64,000 nucleotides of DNA from positions 31,198,047 to 31,262,046 of the forward strand of contig OY970835.1 of assembly GCA_963853835.1 (NCBI GenBank), read 5' to 3'. Below the pieces are notes generated by a model, which was not told the origin of the DNA, did no database searches, and saw only the letters and a list, made by a program, of their open reading frames with translations. Both the position numbers and the translations under genes were made by a program. Shown here piece by piece: positions 11,954-22,518 of the stretch (positions are counted from its first letter, which is position 1; each line of letters starts with the position of its first letter). This stretch comes from Calendula officinalis. Taxonomy: Eukaryota > Streptophyta > Magnoliopsida > Asterales > Asteraceae.

Positions 11954-12306
11954 TGCTGAGTAATGTCTTACATTAGACAATAAATGAATCTGTAATGTAT
12001 ATATAAGGGTTCGGAGGCTACTCCTCTTACAAACAATTAATTTTAAAATAGAACTCCACAAACTTACATGGTATCAAAATAAGGTTCACTCGTGGTTGGT
12101 CAAACGGTCACACGAACTCCACGTAACTCATAAATATCCACGTGCTAGGCGCGGAAAAAAGAGAGCACCACATGTGAGGCGTGAGGGGACATGTTGAGTA
12201 ATGTCCCACATTAGACAACAAATTAATCTGTAATGTATTTATAAGGGTCTTTAGACTATTCATCTTATAACTAATTGGTTTTAAAATGGAACTCCACAAC
12301 CTTACA
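11954..12306 (+). mobile_element. TRIM (miniature LTR retrotransposon)
   Basis: Two LTRs of 115 bp each (11954-12068 and 12192-12306) share the blocks GAGTAATGTC..ACATTAGACAA, TATAAGGGT, GGAACTCCACAA and a CTTACA end. The left LTR is followed at once by TGGTATCA, the start of an initiator-tRNA-Met primer site. A purine-rich GAGGCGTGAGGGGA precedes the right LTR. The internal part is only 123 bp and noncoding. Flanks CAATA (11949-11953) and CTATA (12307-12311) differ at one base and are probably the target duplication. It depends on enzymes from other elements. Confidence 0.8.
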
Positions 12307-12311
12307 CTATA

Positions 12312-13114
12312 TCCCATACCTATAAAAGATTAATACATAAAATTCACTAATTTTTTTTAGTAGCATCTTTTGTTTGCTTATATTAATCAGATTAAAAGAA
12401 ACAATTGTTTTATATACATAACTTATTAACCACTAATTCTAAGTGTTTTTCTTTTTCAAGATCAAGCATTCAAGCCAAGTTTTCAAGTGAGTATCTCATG
12501 TTTGAGCGCAAAGGCGACTCCAAATTCAATGGAAATAAGTTTTTTCAAGTTCGTATTCAAAGCTAAATTTCAATAGCATATCAAGGGTGTTTGTAATTAT
12601 GGCGACACCTTTTGACTCAACTGCAAATTTAAGATGGTGGTAGCTGGAAATGGTCACTGGATATGGTGGTGGCCGAAAAAGCTAGGCTATTAAGAAAAGG
12701 GAAAAATAATAATTGACCCGCTTGTATCATATTATAACAAAAGTTGAAACTTAGATTACTTATATTGGATTGTAATCAAAAACTGGTATCCCATTTTAAT
12801 ATTTGTTTGGATACACAAGTAGTATGTATTCGCGTTTCACGACAAGTTTGTAAAGATACATATTATATATGTTATATATCAACATATTCATAATATTACA
12901 TTTAATAAATATGAAAAACATAGATAAACAGTAACATTCCCTAAGGGGAATGTTATCATACGTAATTTGGAAACATTTGGAACAAATTTGAGAGTATGAA
13001 CCGTTGCATAATAGTGAAAATCACCCAATATCAATTAAAACTTACGAGAAAGAACACATTATTACCAAGTGAGTGACTTGAAAAGGATAGCAGGGTCATT
13101 TCCAAAGCGATTGT
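12312..13114. other. 3' flank of dioxygenase copy B
   Basis: AT-rich sequence downstream (minus sense) of the copy B stop codon. No other gene or repeat recognised. Confidence 0.4.
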
Positions 13115-13875
13115 CTAGGCTTGGAAATGTGAAAGAGAACAAGTGCCATCAAGTCCTTTTTTCAGTTTGTAGCCTATGTATTCTTTCACTGTGGTAGCTC
13201 TATACTTAGCTGGATTTTCTTCCGATAGCAACTCTTTAATCGGTTCAAACACCTTTAAAGTTGGAATCATGCCCGTTGAAAAGAAGGATGCCACCGATAC
13301 TCTAGGACCGACTTTGTTTGCCAACACCTTGTGTTGCGAACTCACAAATTTGTCGTTTGTAATCAACTGAAAATATTCCATAATGTATTAATTAGCTAGC
13401 AAAATAGGGGCAATAATTCACACGAACCCAACATTAAAATAATCAGATTTGGTTGAGCCTAAATATGTTTGGGTCAAAAACAGATTGACCAATTCAACAT
13501 GTATATAAATCGGGTCGTGTTCGTGTATAAACGCGTCGACCTGCCGACACATTTACTGTAATAAAAAACTATTCTTTTTTAAAAAATGATGTAAATACGA
13601 TAAAATTTCATAAATCTCACACAAAAGATTTATGAATCTCTGTTTGACGTTTTAGTTCATCAAGATTACTAGAGCATTTATGTCGATTTTTTACTTTTAA
13701 CATGTCAACCTGGTTATGACCATTTGACCCATGGACCCATCAATCTGTTAAGTTATATGGGTCAGATGTGTTGTACTTGGATTACCATGGTTTAAATATG
13801 TCCACATTAGGGTTGATTAACTGATTCTGACCCTTCTACCCGAACCCGCTACCTCAACCCAACCTGATTCCCACC

Positions 13876-13879
<4 letters not shown>

Positions 13880-13943
<64 letters not shown>
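13880..13943. repeat. Compound microsatellite (AT)n(AG)n
   Basis: About 40 bp of AT followed by about 24 bp of AG. It lies in intron 2 of dioxygenase copy B, directly next to the exon 2 donor. Confidence 0.95.
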
Positions 13944-14063
13944 TGCCTGTAGAAGATCTCCTGCATTCACTACAAGAGCTCCTGGGATGGGAGGAACACG
14001 GGTCCATTGGTTTTCATAAAAGACTTGTAGACCGCCGATTTGGTCTTGTAGAAGAATGGTGAT

Positions 14064-17000
14064 TGATAGAGCAGATCTTGACTCTCCTATAACTTAGGAG
14101 AGTTTGTTTGACACTTATTGTATTGCCTAAATTGTTTATACGTTACTTACTCTCAATGTATTATATAAGGCATTTGTATATTCATAAATCAATACACAAT
14201 CAATTCAATAAACTCTCTCATGGTATCAGCCTAAACCATCTTTTCTGGCACCTCTCTTCTTCTTCGTCTGCCATGGCTGTCACCGAACAAGAGTCCACGG
14301 ACTCACCTCTACCTCTAGCCACCATTCTTCACATGATTTCAATCAAACTGTCGTCTTCCAATTACCTTCTTTGGAAACGCCAAATGGTTCCTCTTCTTGG
14401 ATACCAAAAATTAACAGGATACGTTGATGGTTCCGTTCCTGCTCCGTCGGCCACCATTGTTACAGAAAACGTTTCTTCTCCGAACCCCGCTTACGCATCT
14501 TGGTTAGCTGCTGACCAACGTGCCCTAATTCTCATCCAAGCTTCTCTAACGGAAGAGGCCATGGCTGAAACCTTTGGCCATGATACCTCTTCCGCCGTTT
14601 GGAAAGCTTTGGAAACAACCTACAGTCATGATTCTCTTGAGCGGGTTCATACCCTTCGAGATTCTTTACGACATCTTCAGAAAGGTTCATCCACCGTTGC
14701 CGATTACAGCCGTAAATTCAAATCAGTGTGTGACCATCTCAATGCTATTGGTCACCCGTTGAATGAAGATGACAAAATACACTGGTTTCTCTCGGGACTT
14801 GGCTCCTCTTTTGAAACGTTTTCTACCACTCAACGTTTAATCAGCCCCCGCTCATCATTTCGTCAGATTCTTTCCCAAGCGGAAAGTCACGAAATGTTTT
14901 TATCCAGTATTACCACTTCCGCTCCATCGCCGGTGGCCTTTAATGCCACATCCTCTGCTCGAAACTCCAACTATTCTCGTGGCAGAGGGTCTTACCGTGG
15001 TGGTTCTACAAGAGGTCGTGGTCGAAGCAATACACCAAGGCGGCCTCCACACTGTCAACTATGCCGAAAAGACGGTCATTACGCGAATCAGTGTCCAGAT
15101 CTACACTCATTTGCTGCCCAGAATCCGTCATCTCAAGCTCATTTGGCTCAAGCTTTTGCTGCTCAGTGTAATGTTTCGAATACCTCACCGGACTGGTTCG
15201 TTGACTCTGGTGCGTCAACACATATGGCTGCTTCTACTTCCAATTTAAATACGGCTTCCACTTATTTGGGTAATGAGCAGGTTTATTTTGGTAATGGTAA
15301 TTCTTCTCCTATCACTCATATTGGCACATCCACTATATACCCTTCTATTAATTTGCTTGATGTGCTTGTAGTCCCTGAACTTACAAAGAATTTATTATCC
15401 GTACCAAAATTAACTCATGATAACCCCGTTGATGTCTTATTTTCTGATGGTATTTTTACGATTCAGAATCGGACCACAAAGGAGCCTCTAGCTCAGGGAC
15501 GAAGTAAGGACGGCCTCTATGTGTTGCATCAAGGCAAACACGCCTATTTAGCAAGTATTTCATCTAAGAAAATAAAAGCATCTTTTGAACTTTGGCATAA
15601 ACGTTTGGGGCATGCCTCTTTTGATGTTATTTCATTACTTAATAAACTTGGTTGTTTAACTATTTCATCTGTTTTACCAAACCCGACAATTTGCTCTTCA
15701 TGTCAATTGTCAAAAAGCAAAAGATTACCGTTTGATATTAATCCTAAACGTTCATTACATGTTTTAGATATGATACATTGTGATTTATGGGGCCCTTCCC
15801 CAATTGTTTCTACAGATGGATATCGCTATTATGTGGTTTTTATTGATGATTTTTCCAGATTCACTTGGTTTTACCCATTAAAAGCCAAATCGGATTTTTT
15901 TGTGACACTACAAGCATTTGTCAATTTTGTTCAAACTCAATTCTCTTGCAAAATTAAAGTTTTTCAATCCGATGGTGGAACTGAATTTGTAAATGCCAAA
16001 GTACGAACATTATTTGTAGACAATGGGACGTTACACCGTCTTTCTTGTCCTTACACGCCACAACAAAATGGTCGTGCCGAAAGGAAACACCGTCATATTA
16101 CTGAAACTGGTTTGGCTATGATGTTCAATTCACATGTTCCCGCATCTATGTGGACACACGCTTTTGGCTCGGCAACCTATATTATCAATCGTCTACCAAC
16201 ACAAGTTCTAGACAACAAATCACCGTATGAATTATTATTTTCAACAACTCCTAATTACGGTAATTTTAAAGTCTTCGGCAGCTGCGTTTATCCTTATTTG
16301 AGAGATTATTCTCTAAACAAGCTTGCTCCTCGTAGCTCTCCATGTGTATTTATTGGGTATTCTACTCAATATAAGGGTTATCGTTGTCTAGACGTATCAA
16401 CCGGACGAATTTACACGACGTGTCATGCTCAATTTGATGAAAATAATTTTCCATATTTGGGTTTGCCATTACCCACTGGAACAGATGCTACATTGGTCTT
16501 TTCTACCTATTGTGACAATATTTCCATGCCACTAAATATGCCAACTCCATCACCCACGCAACCTGTTTCTACATCTAAAATATCCACACCTACCCATAAC
16601 CCATGTAACCTATGTCCTACACATACCTCTACTCCTAATCCACCTCAAATTCCTACCACTAATTTGACACCTCCACCGGATCCACCTACTGCTCCACCAT
16701 CGCCACCCACATATACCCCAAACATTTCACCTCCACCTTCCCCTATAACTACACCTAATAATCCTACTATACCGGCTGCCATGCCACAACCCCCACTTAA
16801 CCCGTCACAACCACAAACTTCAAACCATCCGATGACTACTCGATCTCGAGCTGGCATATTTAAACCCCGTCACAAAGCAGACCTTGCACATCTTTTAGCA
16901 TCACCACTCCATACTGCTCTATTCGCCGCCACTGAACCACGAGGTTTTAAGTCCGCTGCTAAAAATCCTAAGTGGTTCACTGCTATGTCTAACGAAATGG

Positions 17001-18631
17001 CTGCCTTGCATCAAAATGACACATGGTCACTCATTCCTCGTCCTAAAAATGCAAATGTAGTTGGTTCTAAGTGGGTATTCCGCACGAAATTCCACGCTGA
17101 TGGTACGATTGATCGCTTTAAAGCGCGGCTTGTTGCCCAAGGTTTTACGCAAGTTCCCGGCATTGACTATCATGCCACGTTCAGCCCCGTCGTTAAAGCA
17201 TCAACAATTCGAATTGTTCTTTCTCTTGCTATTTTGAACAAATGGGAGCTTCATCAATTAGACGTTAAAAACGCCTTTCTAAATGGTAATCTCACTGACA
17301 CTGTCTTTATGGAACAACCTCCCGGTTTTATTGATCCAAAATTTCCAAATCATGTGTGTCATCTTAAAAAGGCGTTATACGGTCTCAAGCAAGCACCGCG
17401 TGCTTGGTTCCAAAGACTTAGCACGTTTCTCATTACAATCGGTTTCACATGTAGCAAAGCCGATACATCGTTATTTATTTTCAAAAAAGAATCATGCATT
17501 CTTTATCTTTTGGTATATGTTGATGATATAATACTCACCGGTAACGATACATCAACAATACGTAACTTTATTTCTCGGCTCAACAAGGAATTCTCCATCA
17601 CGGATCTTGGTCGACTTAATTATTTTCTTGGCTTAGAAGTTACTTATACAAACACGGGTCTCTTTCTCAGTCAATCGAAATATGCTACTGATATTTTAAC
17701 TCGAGCAAAATTGCTAGACTCGAAACCTGTTGGCACTCCTTTGTCCACTACGACATATTTTACGTCTCAAGGCACTCCCTTCACCGATCCCACATTATAT
17801 CGGTCACTAGTTGGCGCTCTCCAATACCTTACCATCACACGTCCCGATCTATCATACGCTGTCAATCAAGCTAGTCAATTTCTACACGCTCCAACAATTG
17901 AACATTTTCAATCGGTTAAACGAATTCTTAGATACGTAAAGGGTACATTATCATATGGATTGACCTTTGATCACTCAAAGTCCCCTACGGTTCTTGGTTA
18001 CTCAGATGCAGATTGGGCGCGTTGCATTGAGACACGTCGTTCTACTTACGGTTATTCTATTTTCTTAGGAGGCAACCTTGTTTCTTGGAGTGCAAAGAAA
18101 CAACCAACGGTTTCTCGCTCGAGCTGTGAATCAGAATACCGTGCTTTGGCAAATACTGCGGCAGAAATAGTTTGGATCACACATCTACTCAAAGAATTGC
18201 ATGTTTTGCCGTCTTCTTGTCCTACGATATTGTGTGATAATCGTAGTGCCTTGTTTCTAAGCCAAAATCCAGTCTCTCACAAACGGGCCAAACACATTGA
18301 TATCGACTATCATTTTGTACGTGAATTAGTTCTATCTGGACGCCTGCTCACTCAGTATGTTCCAACCGAACTACAACTAGCCGATATTTTTACAAAAAGT
18401 CTTCCTCGCCCGTTGTTTGAAGAATTCCGTACCAAGCTACGTGTTGGACCACCCCCACTTAGCTTGCGGGGGGGTGATAGAGCAGATCTTGACTCTCCTA
18501 TAACTTAGGAGAGTTTGTTTGACACTTATTGTATTGCCTAAATTGTTTATACGTTACTTACTCTCAATGTATTATATAAGGCATTTGTATATTCATAAAT
18601 CAATACACAATCAATTCAATAAACTCTCTCA
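14064..18631 (+). mobile_element. Complete Ty1-copia element, Ale/Retrofit-like
   Basis: 4568 bp. The LTRs are 157 bp each (14064-14220 and 18475-18631), start TGATAGAGC, end ACTCTCTCA and appear identical by eye. The 5-bp target duplication GTGAT is exact (14059-14063 and 18632-18636). A primer site TGGTATCAG follows the left LTR, and a G-rich tract (GCTTGCGGGGGGG) precedes the right one. One long ORF fills the interior. It sits in exon 2 of dioxygenase copy B. Short LTRs, a single ORF and the RT/RNase H sequence suggest the Ale lineage. Identical LTRs imply recent insertion. Confidence 0.95.
14273..18508 (+). CDS. Copia gag-pol polyprotein, intact (1411 aa)
   Basis: The ATG at 14273 (MAVTEQESTDS) is chosen because the upstream in-frame ATG at 14108 lies in the LTR. 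Domains in order: gag (YLLWKRQM); zinc knuckle CQLCRKDGHYANQC near aa 258; protease with DSGAST; integrase HHCC (LWHKRLGH..CSSCQ) and catalytic D in IHCDLWGP, D in FQSDGGTEF and E in NGRAERKH; a Pro/Thr-rich linker; RT with QLDVKNAFLNG and YVDD; RNase H with YSDADWA, SCESEYRA and LCDNRSA. No stop or frameshift is seen, so all enzymatic parts look functional. The stop TAG (18506-18508) falls 34 nt inside the 3' LTR. The product would make a virus-like particle in which the RNA is copied and integrated. Length is normal for Copia. Confidence 0.93.
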   Translation: MAVTEQESTDSPLPLATILHMISIKLSSSNYLLWKRQMVPLLGYQKLTGYVDGSVPAPSATIVTENVSSPNPAYASWLAADQRALILIQASLTEEAMAETFGHDTSSAVWKALETTYSHDSLERVHTLRDSLRHLQKGSSTVADYSRKFKSVCDHLNAIGHPLNEDDKIHWFLSGLGSSFETFSTTQRLISPRSSFRQILSQAESHEMFLSSITTSAPSPVAFNATSSARNSNYSRGRGSYRGGSTRGRGRSNTPRRPPHCQLCRKDGHYANQCPDLHSFAAQNPSSQAHLAQAFAAQCNVSNTSPDWFVDSGASTHMAASTSNLNTASTYLGNEQVYFGNGNSSPITHIGTSTIYPSINLLDVLVVPELTKNLLSVPKLTHDNPVDVLFSDGIFTIQNRTTKEPLAQGRSKDGLYVLHQGKHAYLASISSKKIKASFELWHKRLGHASFDVISLLNKLGCLTISSVLPNPTICSSCQLSKSKRLPFDINPKRSLHVLDMIHCDLWGPSPIVSTDGYRYYVVFIDDFSRFTWFYPLKAKSDFFVTLQAFVNFVQTQFSCKIKVFQSDGGTEFVNAKVRTLFVDNGTLHRLSCPYTPQQNGRAERKHRHITETGLAMMFNSHVPASMWTHAFGSATYIINRLPTQVLDNKSPYELLFSTTPNYGNFKVFGSCVYPYLRDYSLNKLAPRSSPCVFIGYSTQYKGYRCLDVSTGRIYTTCHAQFDENNFPYLGLPLPTGTDATLVFSTYCDNISMPLNMPTPSPTQPVSTSKISTPTHNPCNLCPTHTSTPNPPQIPTTNLTPPPDPPTAPPSPPTYTPNISPPPSPITTPNNPTIPAAMPQPPLNPSQPQTSNHPMTTRSRAGIFKPRHKADLAHLLASPLHTALFAATEPRGFKSAAKNPKWFTAMSNEMAALHQNDTWSLIPRPKNANVVGSKWVFRTKFHADGTIDRFKARLVAQGFTQVPGIDYHATFSPVVKASTIRIVLSLAILNKWELHQLDVKNAFLNGNLTDTVFMEQPPGFIDPKFPNHVCHLKKALYGLKQAPRAWFQRLSTFLITIGFTCSKADTSLFIFKKESCILYLLVYVDDIILTGNDTSTIRNFISRLNKEFSITDLGRLNYFLGLEVTYTNTGLFLSQSKYATDILTRAKLLDSKPVGTPLSTTTYFTSQGTPFTDPTLYRSLVGALQYLTITRPDLSYAVNQASQFLHAPTIEHFQSVKRILRYVKGTLSYGLTFDHSKSPTVLGYSDADWARCIETRRSTYGYSIFLGGNLVSWSAKKQPTVSRSSCESEYRALANTAAEIVWITHLLKELHVLPSSCPTILCDNRSALFLSQNPVSHKRAKHIDIDYHFVRELVLSGRLLTQYVPTELQLADIFTKSLPRPLFEEFRTKLRVGPPPLSLRGGDRADLDSPIT

Positions 18632-19057
18632 GTGATGAAACCGCTATCAGTGTGGTTAGCGGCCCCAATTGTTAACTCGGGTTGCGGGCAAGAAGGATAG
18701 TAATGGCTCAGAACAGCAACCCCGTCTCCACACCCCATCTTTAAAAGCTGATCCGGATCAAGCCCCAGAGCTTCGGATATCAACTCCAAAACACGATGCC
18801 CGACTTCCATTACTTGCTTTGAGTATTACGGATAAATCTCTCTGCGACATTTTTATTTGTTTAAATCATAATTTACTAATAAAACCAAATTAACATTGAA
18901 ACAGAATTACTTACTTCGTTTATAGTTTAAAATCATTAATCATTAAAATTTACTAAATAAAAATCAGTATTCTAAATTTATAATATAAAAAAGAAATATT
19001 TACATAATATAAATATTACTTATTATAATTAAATAAAAGAATTACATATTTTGTATA

Positions 19058-19325
19058 TATGGGAGAGCTTAAATGAGCCTAATCGAGCCGAGCCTGGGCC
19101 TGCGAAAACCTAAATTAGCCGAGCTCGAGCTTTACATATAAGTAGGGGTGTAAATGAGCTGAGCCGAGCCCGACTAGGTTCGAGCTCGGCTCGTTTAAGT
19201 TTTAAGGAGCTCGAGCTCGAATTCGGCTCGTTTCGTGCCTTATATGTAAAGCTCGGGCTCGGCTCGTTTAGGTTTTCGCAGGTCCGGGCTCGGCTCGATT
19301 AGGCTCATTTAAGCTCTCATATATA
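19058..19325. repeat. Inverted repeat with GAGCCGAGC-rich arms
   Basis: The left arm (19058-19141) starts GGGAGAGCTTAAATGAGCC and is mirrored by 19240-19321. A TAGGGGTGTAAATGAGC end lies inside, at 19146. These arms carry many GAGCTCG/GGCTCG words. It looks like nested hAT-type MITEs within intron 1 of dioxygenase copy B, but clean target duplications were not resolved. Confidence 0.5.
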
Positions 19326-19453
19326 CACAAAATATATAAACTTTTTTATTTAATTATAATAGTTAATATATTATGTAAGCACTTCATTTTTATATTATGT
19401 TATATACATATATATGTATAGTATACATACACACATAAGTATAAAAATATATA

Positions 19454-19766
19454 CTTCCTCCGATTCAAAATAAGTGATACACTTAGGGTTTCACGGTTTT
19501 TAAGGCAAAAGATTATAATGATGGTTAAATTAGATTAATTGGATGGTTAGTGGGGAATGAGTCCCACACCTTTTGAATAAAGTAAGGTTAATGATGTTTA
19601 AAAGTAAAAAGTAAGGGTAAAGAGGTCATTTCACTTTGTTAAAGTGGATAGTTAGTGGGTGTGGGTCTCATTTTATTTGCCAAATAAGGAAACTTTTCAA
19701 AGTGTATCACTTATTTTGAATCACCCCAAAAAGAAAAGTGTATCAATTATTTTGAATCGGAGGAAG
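19454..19766. mobile_element. Stowaway-type MITE (Tc1/mariner)
   Basis: 313 bp with inverted ends CTTCCTCCGATTCAAAATAA and its mirror TTATTTTGAATCGGAGGAAG, flanked by TA. It is related to the elements at 57348-57661 and 56484-56591. It lies in intron 1 of dioxygenase copy B. Confidence 0.85.
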
Positions 19767-20492
19767 TAATATATAATTGTATTTTTCTAATAATTAATAT
19801 ATATGTGCTCGTTTAGGCTCGCGAGCCTAATCAATCTTAGTGGATCAAGCTCGAACTCAGGCTCGTTTAATAAATGAGCGGCTTTTTATACATGTTAGTA
19901 AGAGCTGTCATTAACAAGAGCCTTACAAAATTAATAATAATATGAAAGGATTAAAAGGATTGAAAACCTAAAAGGCGGAGGCAAGTCATCCGGTTGAGGA
20001 GGATTAGGAGCCATGGCGCAGTGAATGGAGTCTCGCCAGTTAGTTACTGGTCCAACGTACAAGTCAAAATTGCTGTTGTAAACCACCCTACGCTTTCCGA
20101 CCTCCCACTCCTTCTTCACCTCTGTATCTTGCTCAAAAAACCCTTTAATCATTTCCTCCAAAATACTAATCGGAATTCCATGATTCACCATCTGGAAAAA
20201 TCCCCACCTCTCTAACGCATCCTTCACTTTCCCGATCGCCGGATCGGATCTTCATAAATTCCTTCAAGGTCGATGGTCGGAAGAATTAGATCTGGACGCG
20301 ACTGTTGCTCGTAGTTGAGGTTTTCCGGTGAAGGTGTGAGGAATATTCGAGGGACCTCTGTGATCCCGGCATCAACGAGTCCTTTGACGCCGGCTTTTGT
20401 TTCGTCGAACGCCGTGAGCTCTGCTTTCCGGTCATAGTCGGCCGGTTGGAATGGAGAGGTGGGCCATCTTCTTTTTGTTGTCTTGCTACCGT

Positions 20493-21312
20493 ACTCTACT
20501 CTACACGTTGCATCAAATACTGATCAATATTATTTACATCAAATTAAACCCACTAAAATTTAGAGGTGTGTATTAATTAGTCTATCCAAACTGAGTTAAC
20601 CCGCCGAAACTAAGTGCGTATGTGTAGATATGTAATGACTAATCCGTAAAATGTAATGACTAATCCGTAAAATAGTGACCAATTTGGAAATATAATAATT
20701 TTGGTCCAGTTAGCTTATAAGTAGAGGTGGTAATATAACGAGGATAACAATTAGTTCGCGTAAATCAAAAACATAAGTTCGGCAATCCTAAGGAAGCACG
20801 TAATAAACGGGAATATGTTGTCACACGGGTTTTAACCCAACCTTTGAACTCATGGTTACGTTTTCACATTAATTCAACAGTTAATTCTAGGTTTTATATC
20901 AGTCTGTACATGAATGTTTTTACATGAATTTAAGTTTTGGTAATCGGATGACACGATTAACAGTTATAAAATTATGTGACAAATATTCATTAATTTTGTT
21001 AATTTTTACAGTATGTATGACCATCAAACCGGGAAGCCCTGGTGGTAATGTGCTATGATCAGTGTCAAAGAGCCAATAGAAAGGCAACAGAAGAGACGCC
21101 GGTAATTGTTCATAAAATATTACATACATTGTTGTAAAATCATAAACCGTTATAAACTTATGCAACTTTCAAAAAGCTATATAAATCATCAAACATATTT
21201 AAACCATTCACCTTCATCGTGCCTTTAATATGAGTTTCAAAATCCAATAACTATAACTTAACTATATAAATATATAAAATAAAAATAAAAGCATGGTTAC
21301 TATTTATTCAAT
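20493..21312. other. Spacer between dioxygenase copies B and C
   Basis: The promoter side of copy B and 3' flank of copy C. A short direct repeat of AATGACTAATCCGTAAAAT occurs near 20635-20672. No other feature recognised. Confidence 0.4.
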
Positions 21313-21814
21313 TTAAAGCTTCAAATGAAGCAAGCGAGGAATGCCATCAAGGCCCTTGTTGAAGGAATGTTGAGTGTAGTCATGACCGGTGGTTTCTCTA
21401 TACCTCGGTGGATTCTCATCAGAAATCAGCTCCTTAATCGGTCCGTACACCTTTGTCGACGGCGCTAGGGAGGTGCTGAAGAAACACGCCACCGATACTC
21501 TCGCCCTTTCTCTTTTGCCACCACTCTGTGCTCCACACTCTTCAATTTGTCATTTGATATCATCTGAAACCCAATTTAACAAAATCAGAAGCTTATTTTG
21601 ACGTTCCAGAGTCACAATCGAACTTACCTGTAATAGATCTCCAACGTTGATCACAAGCGCATCAGGAATTGGAGGAACATCAATCCATTGATTTTGATGA
21701 AGTATTTGAAGCCCTCTTATTTCGTCTTGTAGAAGTACAGTAAGGAATCCATCGTCTGTGTGTTTGGTTGCTCCCATCGTTAGATCTGGTTGTGGACAAG
21801 CAAGATAACAATGG

Positions 21815-22433
21815 TGTTGGAACAAAATCACAGATCATCTTAATACTGATGCTGCAGTTAGTACTGATCATGCTTAGTACTGATAGGGCAGAATTACTTA
21901 GTACTGATGAAGTTGATACTGGTGAAAACTATAACTTAATTACTACTGATCAAGGCATATTGAAGATACTACTGATCAATAGTAGTTACTACTGACGATG
22001 TATCTGGACTTACTACTGATCACCAGATTTACTACTGATGTTACTTATTTACTACTGGTGATTGCAGAATACTACTGATGAGCGTTTATGGAATATATCA
22101 AGTCTGAGATCTTCGCAGAGATAGTTATAGAATGTAATTCAATGTATATCTTTATATTTCGAATGTAAATCAAGTCCTAGAATAACTAGGGTAAATAGTT
22201 TAGCTTCAAGGACTATTATAAATAGTTCCTTACGAATTGTAAACGTACGTGTGTATTGTTAATCGATAATATACATTGAAGCTTTTTGTGAAACTGTGTT
22301 CTTAGTATTTTCGTTTATTATTTACAGTTCATTGTTCTTAATATATTGATATAGTGTTGATCCGCTGCAACTTCTATACTCAATTAGATCTAAAGGTGTT
22401 TATTAACTAATCTATAGTTAATCGATCCTGACA
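21815..22433 (+). repeat. 5' LTR of SIRE element 2 (619 bp)
   Basis: U3 contains seven exact TACTACTG motifs at about 21941-22078. They are followed by CTAGAATAACTAGGG and a TATA box TATAAAT at 22217-22223. Ends TGTTGG..CTGACA. The distance from the last motif to the TATA box is about 140 bp. Confidence 0.93.
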
Positions 22434-22435
22434 AG

Positions 22436-22447
22436 TGGTATCAGAGC
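22436..22447 (+). other. Primer binding site (tRNA-iMet)
   Basis: TGGTATCAGAGC, 2 bp after the 5' LTR, complementary to the 3' end of plant initiator tRNA-Met. Confidence 0.92.
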
Positions 22448-22518
22448 GTTGGTTCTAGATCTACGATTGTTAAGAACAACAAAAAGTTTTAATTTTTAAA
22501 ACACACACATTATTAATC

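Larger units (their letters stand above)
13115..20492 (-). pseudogene. 2-ODD dioxygenase pseudogene, copy B (three exons)
   Basis: All three exons are present. Exon 1 is 19968-20492 (FQPADYDRKAELTAFDE, GLVDAGITEVPRIF, FQMVNHGIPISILEEM, donor AG/GTTTTC). Exon 2 is 18637-18841 plus 13947-14063 (LGLDPDQL, YYPSCPQPELTIG, metal-binding NHTDSGF, then QDQIGGLQVFYENQW), split by the Ale-type Copia. Exon 3 is 13115-13366 (second metal His in SSQHKV, 2OG-binding PRVSVASFF, stop TAG). Defects: the probable start codon reads ACG (20490-20492); there is a 1-nt shift near 20462 and a ~10-nt deletion near 20236; the first codons of exon 2 are broken by an in-frame TAA; and the intron 2 donor is GC. Catalytic residues survive but the gene cannot encode the enzyme. 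It shares exon structure with copies A and C. Confidence 0.88.

Noticed and set aside
16645..16857. Antisense Gly/Val-rich ORF
   Set aside because: Shadow of the Pro/Thr-rich linker of the Ale polyprotein on the other strand.
18616..18810. A short stand-alone 64-aa gene
   Set aside because: It is the 5' part of exon 2 of dioxygenase copy B, separated from the rest by the Ale element.
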